A stretch of DNA of 64,000 nucleotides from Parietaria judaica (Eukaryota; Streptophyta; Magnoliopsida; Rosales; Urticaceae), in the NCBI GenBank assembly GCA_954871525.1, contig OX940863.1, positions 40,906,501-40,970,500 of the forward strand, read 5' to 3'. Positions 1 to 10,762 of the stretch are shown here, piece after piece. The position numbers were made by a program, and so were the translations under genes. Numbering within the stretch: the first letter of the stretch is position 1; each line of letters starts with the position of its first letter. Under the pieces are notes generated by a model. It saw nothing but the letters and a program-made list of their open reading frames with translations. It did no database searches and was not told where the DNA came from.

Positions 1-946
1 AACATAAGCATTTGCTCATCTTCGTGGAATCTTTTCAGATTCGCTTCATCGCCGTGCTTCTTACTGTGGCATTCTGATGCATAGTGCCCGAGTTTCTGAC
101 AATTGTAGCACTTCACTGTGCTCTTGTCTCTTCGGACCTTGGTGCCTTCCTGGCGGGGTAAGCTACTGCCGTGACCTCGCATGTCACGACCTCGCCCTCG
201 TCCTCGGCCTCTACCACGTGCTTGGCTATTTCCGCCGTACCCGCCACGACTCGACGAGCTAGAAGAAGACTCAAATCCATGGTTCTTCTTCTGCTTGGCC
301 ACCCATTCTTCATGCGTCAGCAGGAGGTGCTTCTCCTCTTCATTCTTTAGCGTGACGCCTCCCATTTGCTTAGCCATCACTTCTGGTTTGCTAGCAAATT
401 CTCGAACTCTACAAGTGATGGTTGAACGGGCCATCCTTGTACAGCAATCACGAAGCTTCGGTACTCTTGTCTCAACCCGTGGATGATGGTCCTCTTCATA
501 CGAGCTTCTCCGATGACGGACTTCGGATCGAGATTGCTAATCTCACGACATATCGACTTGACCTTGTGAAAATACTGAGCAATCGTCACGTCGCGTTGTG
601 AGATTGATAGTAGCTCGTTCTCCAAGAGTTGTAGCCTCGCATCATTCTTCTTTGAGAAAAGTGTCACGAACGTCTCCCACGCTTCTTTTGGCGTCTTGTC
701 GTCCCGAATGTGCTCCAATATCTCTTCTTCAATGGTGGTCTTTAGGGCAAACATCGCTTTGCCTGCTTTGATTCTCCATTTGCGCAAGGTGCCGTTAGCA
801 TCTTCCTCCGGCGGCGTAGTTTCGCTTCCGCCAACGACCTCCCAAAGGTCGTGCCCTTGCAAATAGGACATCATGCATGTTGCCCAGGTGTTGTAGTTGT
901 TGTTGTTGAGTTTCTTGATTCCTCCGACGACTTGGAGATCACCCAT
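1..946 (-). pseudogene. copia gag (UBN2-type) with CCHC zinc knuckle, frameshifted and partial
   Basis: The N-terminal half of a copia gag polyprotein, which forms the virus-like particle and binds element RNA. The likely start is the ATG at 946; an upstream in-frame ATG at 985 lies in the leader. The first ~190 residues match the plant copia gag domain (tryptophan-rich start, LWEVV, and a WxTL..F..KN-like block). A TGA at 377-379 ends this frame. The next frame continues without interruption through a basic, Gly/Arg-rich stretch to a perfect CX2CX4HX4C knuckle at about 67-108 (C-Y-N-C then GHYASEC). A one-base indel near 379 therefore separates gag from its nucleocapsid. The protein continues beyond base 1. 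Confidence 0.85.
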
Positions 947-1091
947 TGTGTTGGCAGTACCTCGACACAAATAAAAAACTCGCACAGTAAAATCTCAAGA
1001 AATTCGTTTCTGATGTGGAAGATCAGTCGGAACCGCAACCACAGAGCATACTAAGACTTTCAAGAGACCTAACAACCACACTCAGAACCTC

Positions 1092-1103
1092 GCTCTGATA
1101 CCA
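1092..1103 (-). other. Primer-binding site (initiator tRNA-Met type)
   Basis: The minus strand reads TGGTATCAGAGC, the complement of the 3' end of plant initiator tRNA-Met, two bases inside the LTR edge. This is the usual minus-strand primer site of plant copia elements and fixes the element orientation. Confidence 0.9.
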
Positions 1104-1105
1104 AA

Positions 1106-1454
1106 TGTTAGTTCCAAAATAATCTTGGAACTTTTGTCACAATATGCTAAGAAGCCACCACTACACTCACAAGTATATCAAATGAAGAGAGAGACTTTTT
1201 ATTGATGTTGAAGTGAGTTTTCAATAAAATAGTGTGGTTGCTTTTATAGCCAAAGAAAAACAACTAAGATTACTATAGTACCCTTGCAAAACTTGGTGAT
1301 CAAGCAAGTTTGATGACACGTTTTTTTTCTTTTGCTTGCAAGTAGACTATTATTTAATAAACTAATATACCAACTTGTTATTCAAGCTCAAATCAGAGCT
1401 TATTCACTACAAATTGATAATCTGATAAGATAATATTTTTTGCCGGTCCTAACA
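1106..1454 (-). repeat. copia 5' LTR (349 bp)
   Basis: It is bounded by TGTTAG at 1106 and CTAACA at 1454, a perfect 6-bp inverted terminal repeat with TG...CA ends, and abuts the primer-binding site. The partner LTR is outside the window, so its age cannot be estimated. Confidence 0.85.
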
Positions 1455-1924
1455 GTATTAATTTATAGAGGTTCTACTGTATATCAATTTGAATTGTCAC
1501 ACGATTTGATAAATTTGACTTTAATTAAAATAGATGATAGTTTTTCTGTAAAACGACGTACGTCATAAGGATTGCATCATTGCTCACAAAAATTGGTCGA
1601 AAACTTTTCTCGATGACTCAAAATTGACTTTTAATGCGTTAGGTTACTCTTGAAAGTTAAAAGAAATGTCCACCGAACAGACATTAGTTTATCCTTTTGA
1701 AAGAATATTAGGCTCTTGAGATAAAAAAATAAAATCATTTAGTGTGTATTCGAATTTTTGTAACATGTATGTATTTAATGGTTTTATTTCTTTATATGTA
1801 TACTATAGTAGTATAGCTAGGTTGGTAAATTTATTCAGTAAATTCCATTCGAATATATCATTGTCATAGATGCTTTATGAAAATTTAAAAATGGGACCGT
1901 CCGCCAAAGTGCCCAAAACAACAA

Positions 1925-2235
1925 ATGTCCACGTACTCAACTCGAGCGAGCTCGAGAAAAGTCAATCCAAGCCTGGCACGGGAAAATAAACTCGTGTCCG
2001 CTCAAGAAAAGTCAACCAAAATCCCGGCTAAGAAAAATCAATCCGAGCCAGCCTCAAAAACCAACCCGAGCTCGGCTTCAAAAGTTAACATGAACTCGGT
2101 CTAAAAAATTTAACCTGAGCTCGGCCCCCAAAAAAAGCCTACCCGAACTTGAACTGAAAAAGTCAAATCGGGGCCGCTCATTATCTAATCCAAGAGCAAA
2201 ACCGACTGAGAAAAGTCAACTAGGCACGCTCGGGA
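1925..2235. repeat. Degenerate tandem array with CCGAGCTCGG-like cores
   Basis: About ten imperfect units of roughly 25-33 bp alternate a short palindrome (cgagctcg, gagctcgg, gaactcgg) with an A-rich AAAAGTCAA(C) tract. There is no coding potential. The rest of 1455-2398 is AT-rich and I see no gene in it. The palindromic core resembles that of the MULE-like elements at 8.1-21.7 kb, but the spacer differs. Confidence 0.6.
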
Positions 2236-2398
2236 TATATGTTAACAATAAACAAAGATAGAGAGTATTTAATATTACGAGTAATGGTATTTTTGTAAAC
2301 GTAGAAAGAGTATAAAGTATTCGAGGTAGCGTATTTATTTAAACACTATTATGTAGCATATACACTATCTTTGTGCCACAACATATATATATATATAA

Positions 2399-2783
2399 TT
2401 AGACCACATTCACATTGTAATTAGACTTGACTTCTTCATTTGAGCAATTAATTCCCTTGGCTTTTTTTCTAGCCTCCATTATTTGCTTTGTGGACTTGTA
2501 ATATACACCATACAGAATAAACTGGGCCGTCCCAAATAATACTCCAAGCCCATTAGGTATCTGAGAATAAACCGGGGATCAATAATACTAACATATTTAT
2601 TTATAATCCTATCGTTTTTTAACATATTAATAAATTGTATTAATTAATTAATTAACCACTATATGAGAATTTATATCAATTGTAATTTATTAGAACTACT
2701 AAATTTATCATATGAACCAAAATATTATTTTTATCAAGTTACAGTCGAGACTCGAGAGTATCATATAATCAAAATGAGTATTT

Positions 2784-2864
<81 letters not shown>

Positions 2865-4586
2865 GATTACGATGAGAAATAGGTCGAAACGAAGGAGAGC
2901 ATAAATAATCCAAGCGAGGTTATTGAGAAAGGAAGCAAGAGATAGGAGAAATGGCATGAACTCCACACTCTTTGTCGTCATCACTACTTTCTGCACCACA
3001 ATAATTCATAGAAACAGCCCATTCTTTATAACAAAAATAATATTTTAAATTATTAATGGATTCTTTCTATCTTAATAATCAAACAAAATTATCATTCAAC
3101 ATTAATGATCATCTAGGATTTAACAAGTACGTACTAACCATGACGGCCAAAGGCGAGGAGTACATGACGGTGCTGGCGAAGATACAAACAACACCGACGA
3201 TCAATGACCTCTTTTCGTGCATGACATGTATCCGCTCCGTGAGAACCAACGAGCCGATAAACGCGACAAACGAGAGCTCGACGAGCAGCACAAGGCCGAC
3301 TCTGAGCCTCTTTGGCTTGTCGGAAAAGATCAAGAAAATGAGAATATAGACGGACTCGATGACGACCCCCGAGAAGCTTATCGAGAGGACGAGAGTGCTT
3401 CCAGGGTGGACCCAAGGTAAGCTGTATAGGGTCCAGATCAAACAGCTGAACATGGCCGCTAGGTATGGGAATGGCGAGTACTGCTCAACTGATCTTTTCT
3501 TCCATATTTTACGAAAAGTTGGCCTGATAAGTACACACAAATCAATTAGCATTATTTTCTTTACAATATTTTGTTAATATCTACACTACCTAACAACAAA
3601 TATTGATCATAACTAAACGCTTACCACAGCCATTATTGAAACTCTAGAAATTAAACGAAGTTTTAAAATAATACCAACTAACAAAGATCAATATTAATAA
3701 CTTAATTAATTTCTCATTCTGAAAGATTTATTTGCATGTAGTTCGGAGTCAATCGAATATTGCAAAATAAATAGCCAATATTTTATTTTGCTCGAAATAC
3801 TCAGCTCAATGTATATATATATAAACAAACTATATTTATAAATCAGTTTAGTTTTCTTAGCCTTTACAAATATAAACTACTATATGTAGTTGTACTATTG
3901 GATTGGCATTTTGTATCTTTAAATATTTTTGGTAATTTTGATGCATGAGACATATTATTGATAATGCTGTCAGTTTCGAAGGAGGTGAAGATGAAGGTGA
4001 GTTCTTACACGGGTGACAAGAAGAAGAAGTAGCATATGATGTTTCCTGAAAAATTCATAAGGACACGAGTAATTTACTAAATATATATTTATTATATAAG
4101 AAATCAAGTTATAAAAATTTATTTGGCTAAACAAAACTTGCATGTTTGTTAATTTACTATATAGCTCTTAACATTAAACTATTAATGTATGTAATTCATA
4201 CCCAAAACCTATAACGAAATTATATATAAAAAAAATATTAAAACTAAGAGAGAAAATAGTTCATAAATACTCATCAGTATATTAATGTAATTATCATGGT
4301 AAGCTTGTATTATATTTGTAACTATCCCTTGCTTTTAATATTTTCTTGTCATGAAATTAGAAGTGAAAACTATCGAATTTAAATGAGATTAATAAATGGC
4401 TATTAACAATAAAATAAAGAAAACGATTGATTATTTTACTATTCCTGCTTTTGAGTTATGGATTTTAAACGTGATTAATAAATGGCTATTTTCCACATTA
4501 AAAGGCGATTAATAATTTTGAATTAAGGATTCAATAGTACCTAAGATACCGATTGCTGTACGAGCCGACTCAGCAGAAGTCACCAT
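2399..4586 (-). CDS. SWEET (MtN3/saliva) sugar transporter, 5 exons, 249 aa
   Basis: A bidirectional sugar uniporter of the plasma or vacuolar membrane. Exons on the minus strand: 4586-4541, 4045-4009, 3523-3139, 2990-2871, 2560-2399 (stop 2399-2401). Lengths 46/37/385/120/162 nt add to 750 nt in one frame with GT/AG at every junction. Two MtN3 repeats (about residues 8-96 and 125-213) give seven membrane spans. The four conserved prolines are present: [19 protein letters not shown] and KSVEFMPF. The C-terminal IPNGLG motif is present and is followed by a short hydrophilic tail. The 46-, 37- and 120-nt exons are the usual SWEET sizes, but the usual third and fourth coding exons are fused into one of 385 nt. 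The sugar-pocket Asn of the first repeat (TING in the family) is not conserved here (SISFS). The sequence looks most like clade II (SWEET4-8), with moderate confidence. Confidence 0.93.
2788..2862. repeat. (AT)n(AG)n compound microsatellite in SWEET intron 4
   Basis: About 32 bp of AT dinucleotide followed directly by about 40 bp of AG, starting only 8 bp past the donor of exon 4 of the SWEET gene. It lies wholly within the intron. Confidence 0.95.
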
Positions 4587-5265
4587 TGTCGCTAACTCCA
4601 AAAACAAATTAAGCTCTAATAATGTAGCTAAGCTCAAGGATTAATGACTTTCTCGTGTATACATGAGACTCGTAGAATTATATATATATATACACATATA
4701 GTTTTTGTGCTCATAAAACGCAAAGGGAAAGAAATAATAATAGTCCATATACAAATGATTAAATACAGTAAGTGGTTGTTTGACTAATTGCCGATCAGCA
4801 TATGCTGTTTTCTTTGTCAAAAAACCATATACGATTAATTTTAACCAAATATTATGTTAATATTATCAACGAACGACTAACTTATTTTATACCAAATACA
4901 TTTGATTTGAATGGCTCCAAATTAAAGAACCATAATGCGCAATCCACTATGACTATAACTAAGTTCATAAGACAAGAATCTATAGATGGCTATCGATAGT
5001 AATTTTCACGCTCAACTTAGAATACAAATTATTTGTAATCTTGTTTTAGAAACATTGGATTGGATTTTCACTGGTAAACTTGTGAATGGCAAAGTTCAAA
5101 ATTGCCCTCCACTAAACATGTTGTAATTGTTTAATTGTATTTTCGAATGCCTTTTGTGTCAGTCATTAGTCATTCTTTTTCTTCATATAGAAACACTTTA
5201 GTACGTTCATCTGCATTCGCAAGAATTCTTCAATTAGACGATAGAATATTTAGATATTATTCGAA
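4587..5265 (-). promoter_or_regulatory. SWEET upstream region (5' leader and promoter side)
   Basis: AT-rich DNA between the SWEET start codon and the foldback element. It has a TATATATATATACACATATA tract at about 4680-4700, roughly 100 bp upstream of the ATG, a plausible place for core promoter elements. I see no coding sequence. The element boundary at 5266 limits the native upstream region to about 680 bp. Confidence 0.4.
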
Positions 5266-5350
5266 GGGAATATTACGGTAAAAATACCTAATTTTTGGTC
5301 AACGTGCCTCCCGTGTACCCAACCTTTAAAACTGGCGGCAAAAATACCCA

Positions 5351-5923
5351 TGTGAGTTTAAGCCTGACTTGGCTCAACCCCTAGCAGAGATTTCTCCACC
5401 AGGGATTTCCCCACCAGAGCGAGCAGAGAAGAGCCCGAGCAGAGATCTTCCTAGCAGGAAGTTCCCTACTAGAGATGCTCCTACCAGACATACCCCTAGC
5501 AGAGATGGGGGGGAGCAGAAGTGGCTCCCTAGCAGACGAGCCCTGAGCAGGAATGCCCCGGGCAGAAACACACCCTAGCAGTTCTGTTAGGGACACCCGA
5601 CCTGAAGTCATCAAAACCCATTCTAGAAGGTGCCAAACTTGAGGAGCAAGTTTGGGATTTTTGATTTGATTTGGTTTCCTGATTCTGTTAGGATTTGAAT
5701 GTAAATGTAAAAGATTTGATTGAGTTTATTTTAGGAAGCTTTAGCTAGGGTTTCGTTCTGGTCTCCTATAAATACTAGAGTTAGTGTTTATTTTTTTGTA
5801 ACTCCATTATTGCAATTTTGCTTTTCGATTAATCAGAGAAGTTTTTCTCCCAAAGGTTTCTTGTTCTCTTTCCTTTGTTCTGCGTGCTTCTTTTGGTTAC
5901 AGATCCATTATTGGGAACCAACA
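5351..5923 (+). mobile_element. Candidate solo LTR inside the foldback left arm
   Basis: The segment starts TGTGAGTTTAAGCC and ends GGGAACCAACA (TG...CA). It has a TATAAATA box near 5767 and T-rich downstream sequence, as expected of an LTR. It is absent from the right arm. The flanks are ACCCA before and ACCAA after, consistent with a 5-bp duplication that has lost one C. A competing boundary at 5585 (TGTTAG...CCAACA) has no matching flanks. The retroelement family is not recognised. Confidence 0.5.
5380..5580 (+). repeat. 18-bp degenerate minisatellite (CCC-AGCAGAGAT type)
   Basis: About eleven imperfect units built on CCTAGCAGAGAT-like cores. Because the unit is a multiple of three, an open frame of 69 codons rich in S/P-S-R-D repeats appears. 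I treat it as non-coding, since it sits within the candidate solo LTR. Confidence 0.75.
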
Positions 5924-8289
5924 ACCAAACTTTTTTTTTTTTGAAAAAAAATAATTTTTATTTTTTTTAATTTATATTTTTTTTCTTTACTTGATTAGAG
6001 ATAATTACATGAATTCCAAATACATGGAATAACACAAAAGTTAGTCAAAACATCAATTGATTTCTTAATGTGCTTGTATAAGCTACATTTGCTGATAAAA
6101 ATCTTATTATTATGAGAAATTTTAAACATAGTATTACACAAAAGTCATTCATGATATCAATTATCAATTGTATATTAATTTGCTTGGAGAAGCTAATTTG
6201 CCGACTAAACCTAATCATGAATAAAACAGTTACATAGTTAAATTAAGGTTGACAGTCAAACTTTAAACAAAATCCTAATCATATTTTTTTTTGTTACATT
6301 TGACTATCTAAATATATAGGATGACATCTCAAAGAAATATTATATAACATGTATATGTATATGTATATATATATATATGTGAAACTCTTAGCGCATATAT
6401 TCTCAAGTTATGACCATTACTTATATTTTTATGTCTTTTTTTTCGTCTGAGCATACTTTGAAGTCTTATTTTGTTATCCGGGATACTTTTAGAGACGTTA
6501 ATGAGCTGAGTTAATGTCTTCACATTGCTTCAAATTCTAAGTATGAACCGAATTAACATCTTCACCATTACCCTTTTCATTGGAAATTGACCGTTTTAGA
6601 TCGTATTAGTACAGTCAATTAATGTCTCCGTATTAAAAGAAAATGGCTTAAGAATATGTGCCACTAAAAAAATACTATCAATAATCAATAATGCTTTTTT
6701 GTGAATGACCATAACTGGGTTTTCATTGTGTTTCACAGCTTCCTTCAGCACCATTCATGTTTCTTAGCAGGGGTATTTAAGGGTATGAATATTAATGGGA
6801 TCCCAAGGGAGGTCTTTTAGCCAATTATTACTAATTAAGCCCTATTGATTATTGATAATATTTTTTTGCCGGCATATATTCTCAAGCCATTTTTTTCAAT
6901 ACGGAGACATTAATTGACTGTATTAATTCGATCTAAAACGGTCAATTTCCAATGAAAATGGTAATGGTAAAGATGTTAATTCGGTTCATACGTAGAATTT
7001 GAAGCAATGTGAAGACATTAACTCGGCTAATTAACGTCTCTAAAAGTATCCTCAATAAAAAAAAAAGTAAGACTAGTTTAAAGTATGTTCCGACAAAAAA
7101 AAGACATAAAAAATATAAGTAATGGTCATAACTTGAGAATATATGCGCTAAAAGTTTCACGTATATATATATATATATATACATATTATATAATATTTCT
7201 TTGAGATGTCATGCTATATATTTAGATAGTCAAATGTAACAAAAACAATATGATTAGGTTTTTGTTTAAAGTTTGACTGAACTATGTAATTGTTTTATTC
7301 ATGATTAGGTTTAGTCGGCAAATTAGCTTCTCCAAGCAAATTAATATACAATTGATAATTAATATCATGATCGACTTTTGTGTAATGCTATGTTTAAAAT
7401 TTCTCATAATAATAAGATTTTTATCAGCAAATGTAGCTTATACAAGCACATTAAGAAATCAATTGATGTTTTGACTAACTTTTGTGTTATTCCATGTATT
7501 TGGAATTCAAGTAATTATCACTAATCAAGTAAAGAAAAAAATATATAAATTAAAAAAAATAAAAAATAAAAGTTTGGGTATTTGTGCCACTAACGGAAAA
7601 TGGGGGATGTTAACGGAAAATTTAACGTTTTCATGCCAAAGTCACGGTCAACGCACGTTGGGTATTTTTGCCGCCAATTTTAATGGTTTGGTACACGGGA
7701 GGCGCGTTGACCAAAGGTCGAGTATTTTTGCCGTAATTTTCCCTTATTTTGATTAATGAGCTTAAAAAGAGAATAAAGAGGTCAAAATATCTCATATAAT
7801 CAACACTATTCAAATGGAGTCAATTTAAAGAGGCATAAATAATTAACATATGAAAATCATATACAAAACATACTTTATATATACACAGATTCCTTGTCTG
7901 CCAAACTGTGGAGTCCATATAGTTTATGAATCTAATACTTATTTTTTTAAATTCTCTGATCACTATTAGTCCCTTTGAAAATGATAGTTTGGATCCTAAT
8001 CAGGTAGCTTTAAGTGGAAAATGATTGTAAATATATTTATCTTTTTACGTTTTTTCTTTTGCTGATTTTTTTTTTTTAGTAAAACCATTTTCCCCCTTTC
8101 CTCAAATGATTAGACAATAAAAGAGGGGAAAATTCATTATCTAGTCATCAAAATTGGTAAAAATCAAAACGGTAACACATGTTTCGAATTTTGAAAACTA
8201 GTGATGTTCACTGTTTACTTTCTTTTTGAAACTTCATATAAAAGAAAAAAAAATCTTATTTTTGGGACCACACTTTTCATTTCACCTTT

Positions 8290-9577
8290 TATATGCGCAC
8301 CCAAGTGATGGGCATCACATCTGCCTTGGTCTTTAACCGGCAAGGGCAAGTGTCACGCCCTGGTGCCTTGCTGCATGATTCCAACCGCTGCCCATCACGC
8401 CACATGCCAAGGATAAGCACAACCCTCGGATCGAGTTATGTAACTGCTGCCAACCGTCTGCACGCGGTGCCTTCCCTGCGCCCGAGCACATGGCGCGCTC
8501 TGGGTTTTCGCATACTCCAGCGCGCAGCTTGCCCAGTTCTTCAAGCCAACAGTTATAACCGCATCCAACTGTCCTGTGCGTCGCCCCTCGCACGTGCCTG
8601 CCCTACGCACTGTCCGCCTTGTGCCCGCCCTGTACGCGTGCTGCCTTGTTGTCCGACACTGCACGCCCCGTGCGCATAGCACGAACAACCAACTCAATTC
8701 AGCCCCGACTTTCTGGTGCGCTCCCTTCGCACCGCACGGCTTGCCACTAACAGTCACCGTGCCCTTCATTCATGTGAGGTTGTGCGTGTAATGTGCTGCA
8801 CACAGCCCACACCCCCATGCCAACGCTTTCCTTAACACTTGCTGCAAGGTTCCCCACTTCTTCGGGCATACCTGTGCCATCCGTAGGCACCGATTGTTAA
8901 GAAGCTAACAAACAACCCACACCAAAGGAAACTGACGTCCTCGTCAGACTATCTCGAGACTCTGGGCCCTCCCGATGCTTGCCCCGTGCAAACCAAGTCT
9001 TTAAGTCCTTCCTTGACCAGCCTGCACATCTATTCATTCTTGGCTTTTCTCATGGCATCCCCACGTGGATGTTTGATCCGCCTTGCGCTTCATGGCGAAC
9101 TGCGTTTAAGATCGGGTCATTCACACCCCAACCCAACGCATAAAAGATATCTTGGCTTCATGTTCCACGCCCAGCGGCAGTCGCTAATGCTATCCGCCTT
9201 GCTGCACACGTTCCATCGCTAATGTGTGGCCTTTCCCGTGCGCCTGTTGTTCCGCAGATTTGCTTGCAGCCACTGATCCCGTTTCGAGCTGCCCCGCAAG
9301 TTCCCTTGATTAGACACCGTAGTCCAATCGCTTTGCCGATTCCCCAGAACCAGCCCGTGCGAAGCCATTTCCCCACTCCTTGCTTGCTGCCACGGTTTGC
9401 AACCCGCCAAACAACACAAGTCCGTGATCATGCACTGTAGCCCGACCAATGCGCTAACACCAAGTCGGCTGGAGTTCCCCTCGACTCCTTTGAGACGCGC
9501 CATCATCCACGCAACTTGCACACAGCAGTCCGCTTCCCGATCCGTCTCGCGATCCCCCTTGAACCGCTCTGATACCA
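8290..9577 (-). mobile_element. GC-rich retrotransposon leader/LARD fragment with PBS, no LTR
   Basis: A GC-rich block inside AT-rich element A. The minus strand carries TGGTATCAGAGC (9566-9577), an initiator-Met primer-binding site, followed by about 1.3 kb without a convincing long reading frame. Immediately outside the PBS (from about 9584) element A resumes, matching element B at 21620-21690, so the expected LTR is missing. Open frames here (for example 153 codons at 9219-9680) match no protein family I recognise and are probably a product of high GC. Confidence 0.55.
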
Positions 9578-9879
9578 TACGAGTGAGGAACCACTTCTCC
9601 TCCCCAAATATTTCCTTGTTTGAATTTTGAGATACCATGGAAGTTCTGAGGTGGGCCGGCCAGACGCTCGTGTCCGACAACTCGTCGCCATCCCCGTCGC
9701 AAAAAGGTACAAAAATGCCCTTCCTCCGCTGCCATTGTAAGCATTCGAAACCCTAACTTCTTATTTTTTTGGTCCATTAAATGATTTTATGGGATGAAAA
9801 CCATATATCTAAGCATAGAACCACCGCGTTGTATGATTTGGTACGGCGGTTAGCACTACCGTATTCGAAATGTCAACAT

Positions 9880-10245
9880 CGAAATCGATGATGCTACTTC
9901 AGAACTCGGGGTTTTGTAACCTCGTATTTGTTGATTGCCTCAGTGAATACAGTTTTTTTTTTTTTTGTACAGACCCTATATCTGTGTGGGACCATTACAA
10001 TATCCGAGGTCGGTGATTATATAAACCGAATTCGGAGATACTAATTCCCAAACTCGGGGATGGTAAACCCAAACCGAAATAAAGGATGCTAACCCCGAAC
10101 TCGGAAATTCTAACGTCGAGGCCTGAGAGAGCTATCTCTCAATTCGAGTGTAGCAACTCCAAATTCAGAACTGTTATCCCCAACCTTAGAGATGACATCA
10201 TCGAATTCGGAAGTTGTTAAATTCAAATTCGGAGATAGTTCTTCT
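9880..10245. repeat. Subterminal palindromic array of element A (left)
   Basis: About a dozen copies of a 22-30-bp unit around CCGAATTCGGAGAT, with variants CCGAGGTCGG, CCAAACTCGGGGAT and CCCGAACTCGG. The core is a 10-bp palindrome with CpG at each end. There is no coding potential. Confidence 0.8.
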
Positions 10246-10762
10246 ATGTCATGGCAATTTGTTTAAAAGCACAAACATCTTAATATTTCTCTTTATTCCT
10301 GATCAGGAGACTAACTAGGACGGGCATCGACATCGTCGATCAGTGATTTCTCCTCATAGACCTATATGTCGTGTTTGGTTGTGCGACATAGTAGGTCAGC
10401 GATGTCTCCTCACACAATTTCAGTTGATGATTTTGTGTGCAGTATAACGCATGTACGCACGGCACCGGTCCATTGGGACGGACTTTAATATCTGTCCAAG
10501 GAAATAATAAGCACGGTAGAAATTTCTTATCTTTCTCGGCATCACCACCCCAATGGATCTGGTGTTGAGTCTTGTCCTGTGTGTCGGGCATTTCCTTGGA
10601 GTCCTTGAAGGACAACAAGGTGGAGGAGTACTCTTTGTTGTACTCGATCGATCTCATTATGAGGCTGAACTTAAACAATGAAGTGGATTAGTTCAATCTC
10701 GTTAGTTGGATAAATTAGGATATGACCCAATTCGGAATCTTTCCCAACCTGCCTACATAGGG

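Larger units (their letters stand above)
1..1454 (-). mobile_element. Ty1/copia LTR retrotransposon, 5' part (cut by window edge)
   Basis: Reading leftward on the minus strand there is a complete LTR (1106-1454), a primer-binding site (1092-1103), an untranslated leader and a gag-like coding region that runs off the window start. The rest of pol and the 3' LTR, with its target-site duplication, lie outside. This order and the UBN2-type gag identify a copia element. The gag frame is broken (see 1-946), so this copy looks non-autonomous. Confidence 0.9.
5266..7743. mobile_element. Large foldback (long-TIR) DNA element
   Basis: Two long inverted arms, 5266-6690 and 6842-7743, face each other across a 151-bp loop. 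The right arm is 902 bp; the left arm is longer because it holds an insertion at 5351-5923. The ends read GGGAATATTACGGTAAAAATAC on the left and, reverse-complemented, GGGAAAATTACGGCAAAAATAC on the right. The flanks TTATTCGAA and TTATTTTGA agree at 6 of 9 positions, compatible with a worn 9-bp MULE-type duplication. There is no transposase. A transcript across it would form a long hairpin. Confidence 0.8.

Noticed and set aside
1092..1103. tRNA-like sequence TGGTATCAGAGC as a tRNA gene fragment
   Set aside because: It is the primer-binding site complementary to tRNA-Met; no cloverleaf follows. The same applies at 9566, 28252 and 47960.
5585..5923. Alternative solo LTR boundary TGTTAG...CCAACA
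   Set aside because: It has TG/CA ends but no target duplication, and the insertion relative to the right arm begins at 5351.
8293..9440. Open frames of 70-150 codons on both strands in the GC-rich block
   Set aside because: High GC leaves few stops by chance; no domain is recognisable and the block behaves as a retroelement leader.
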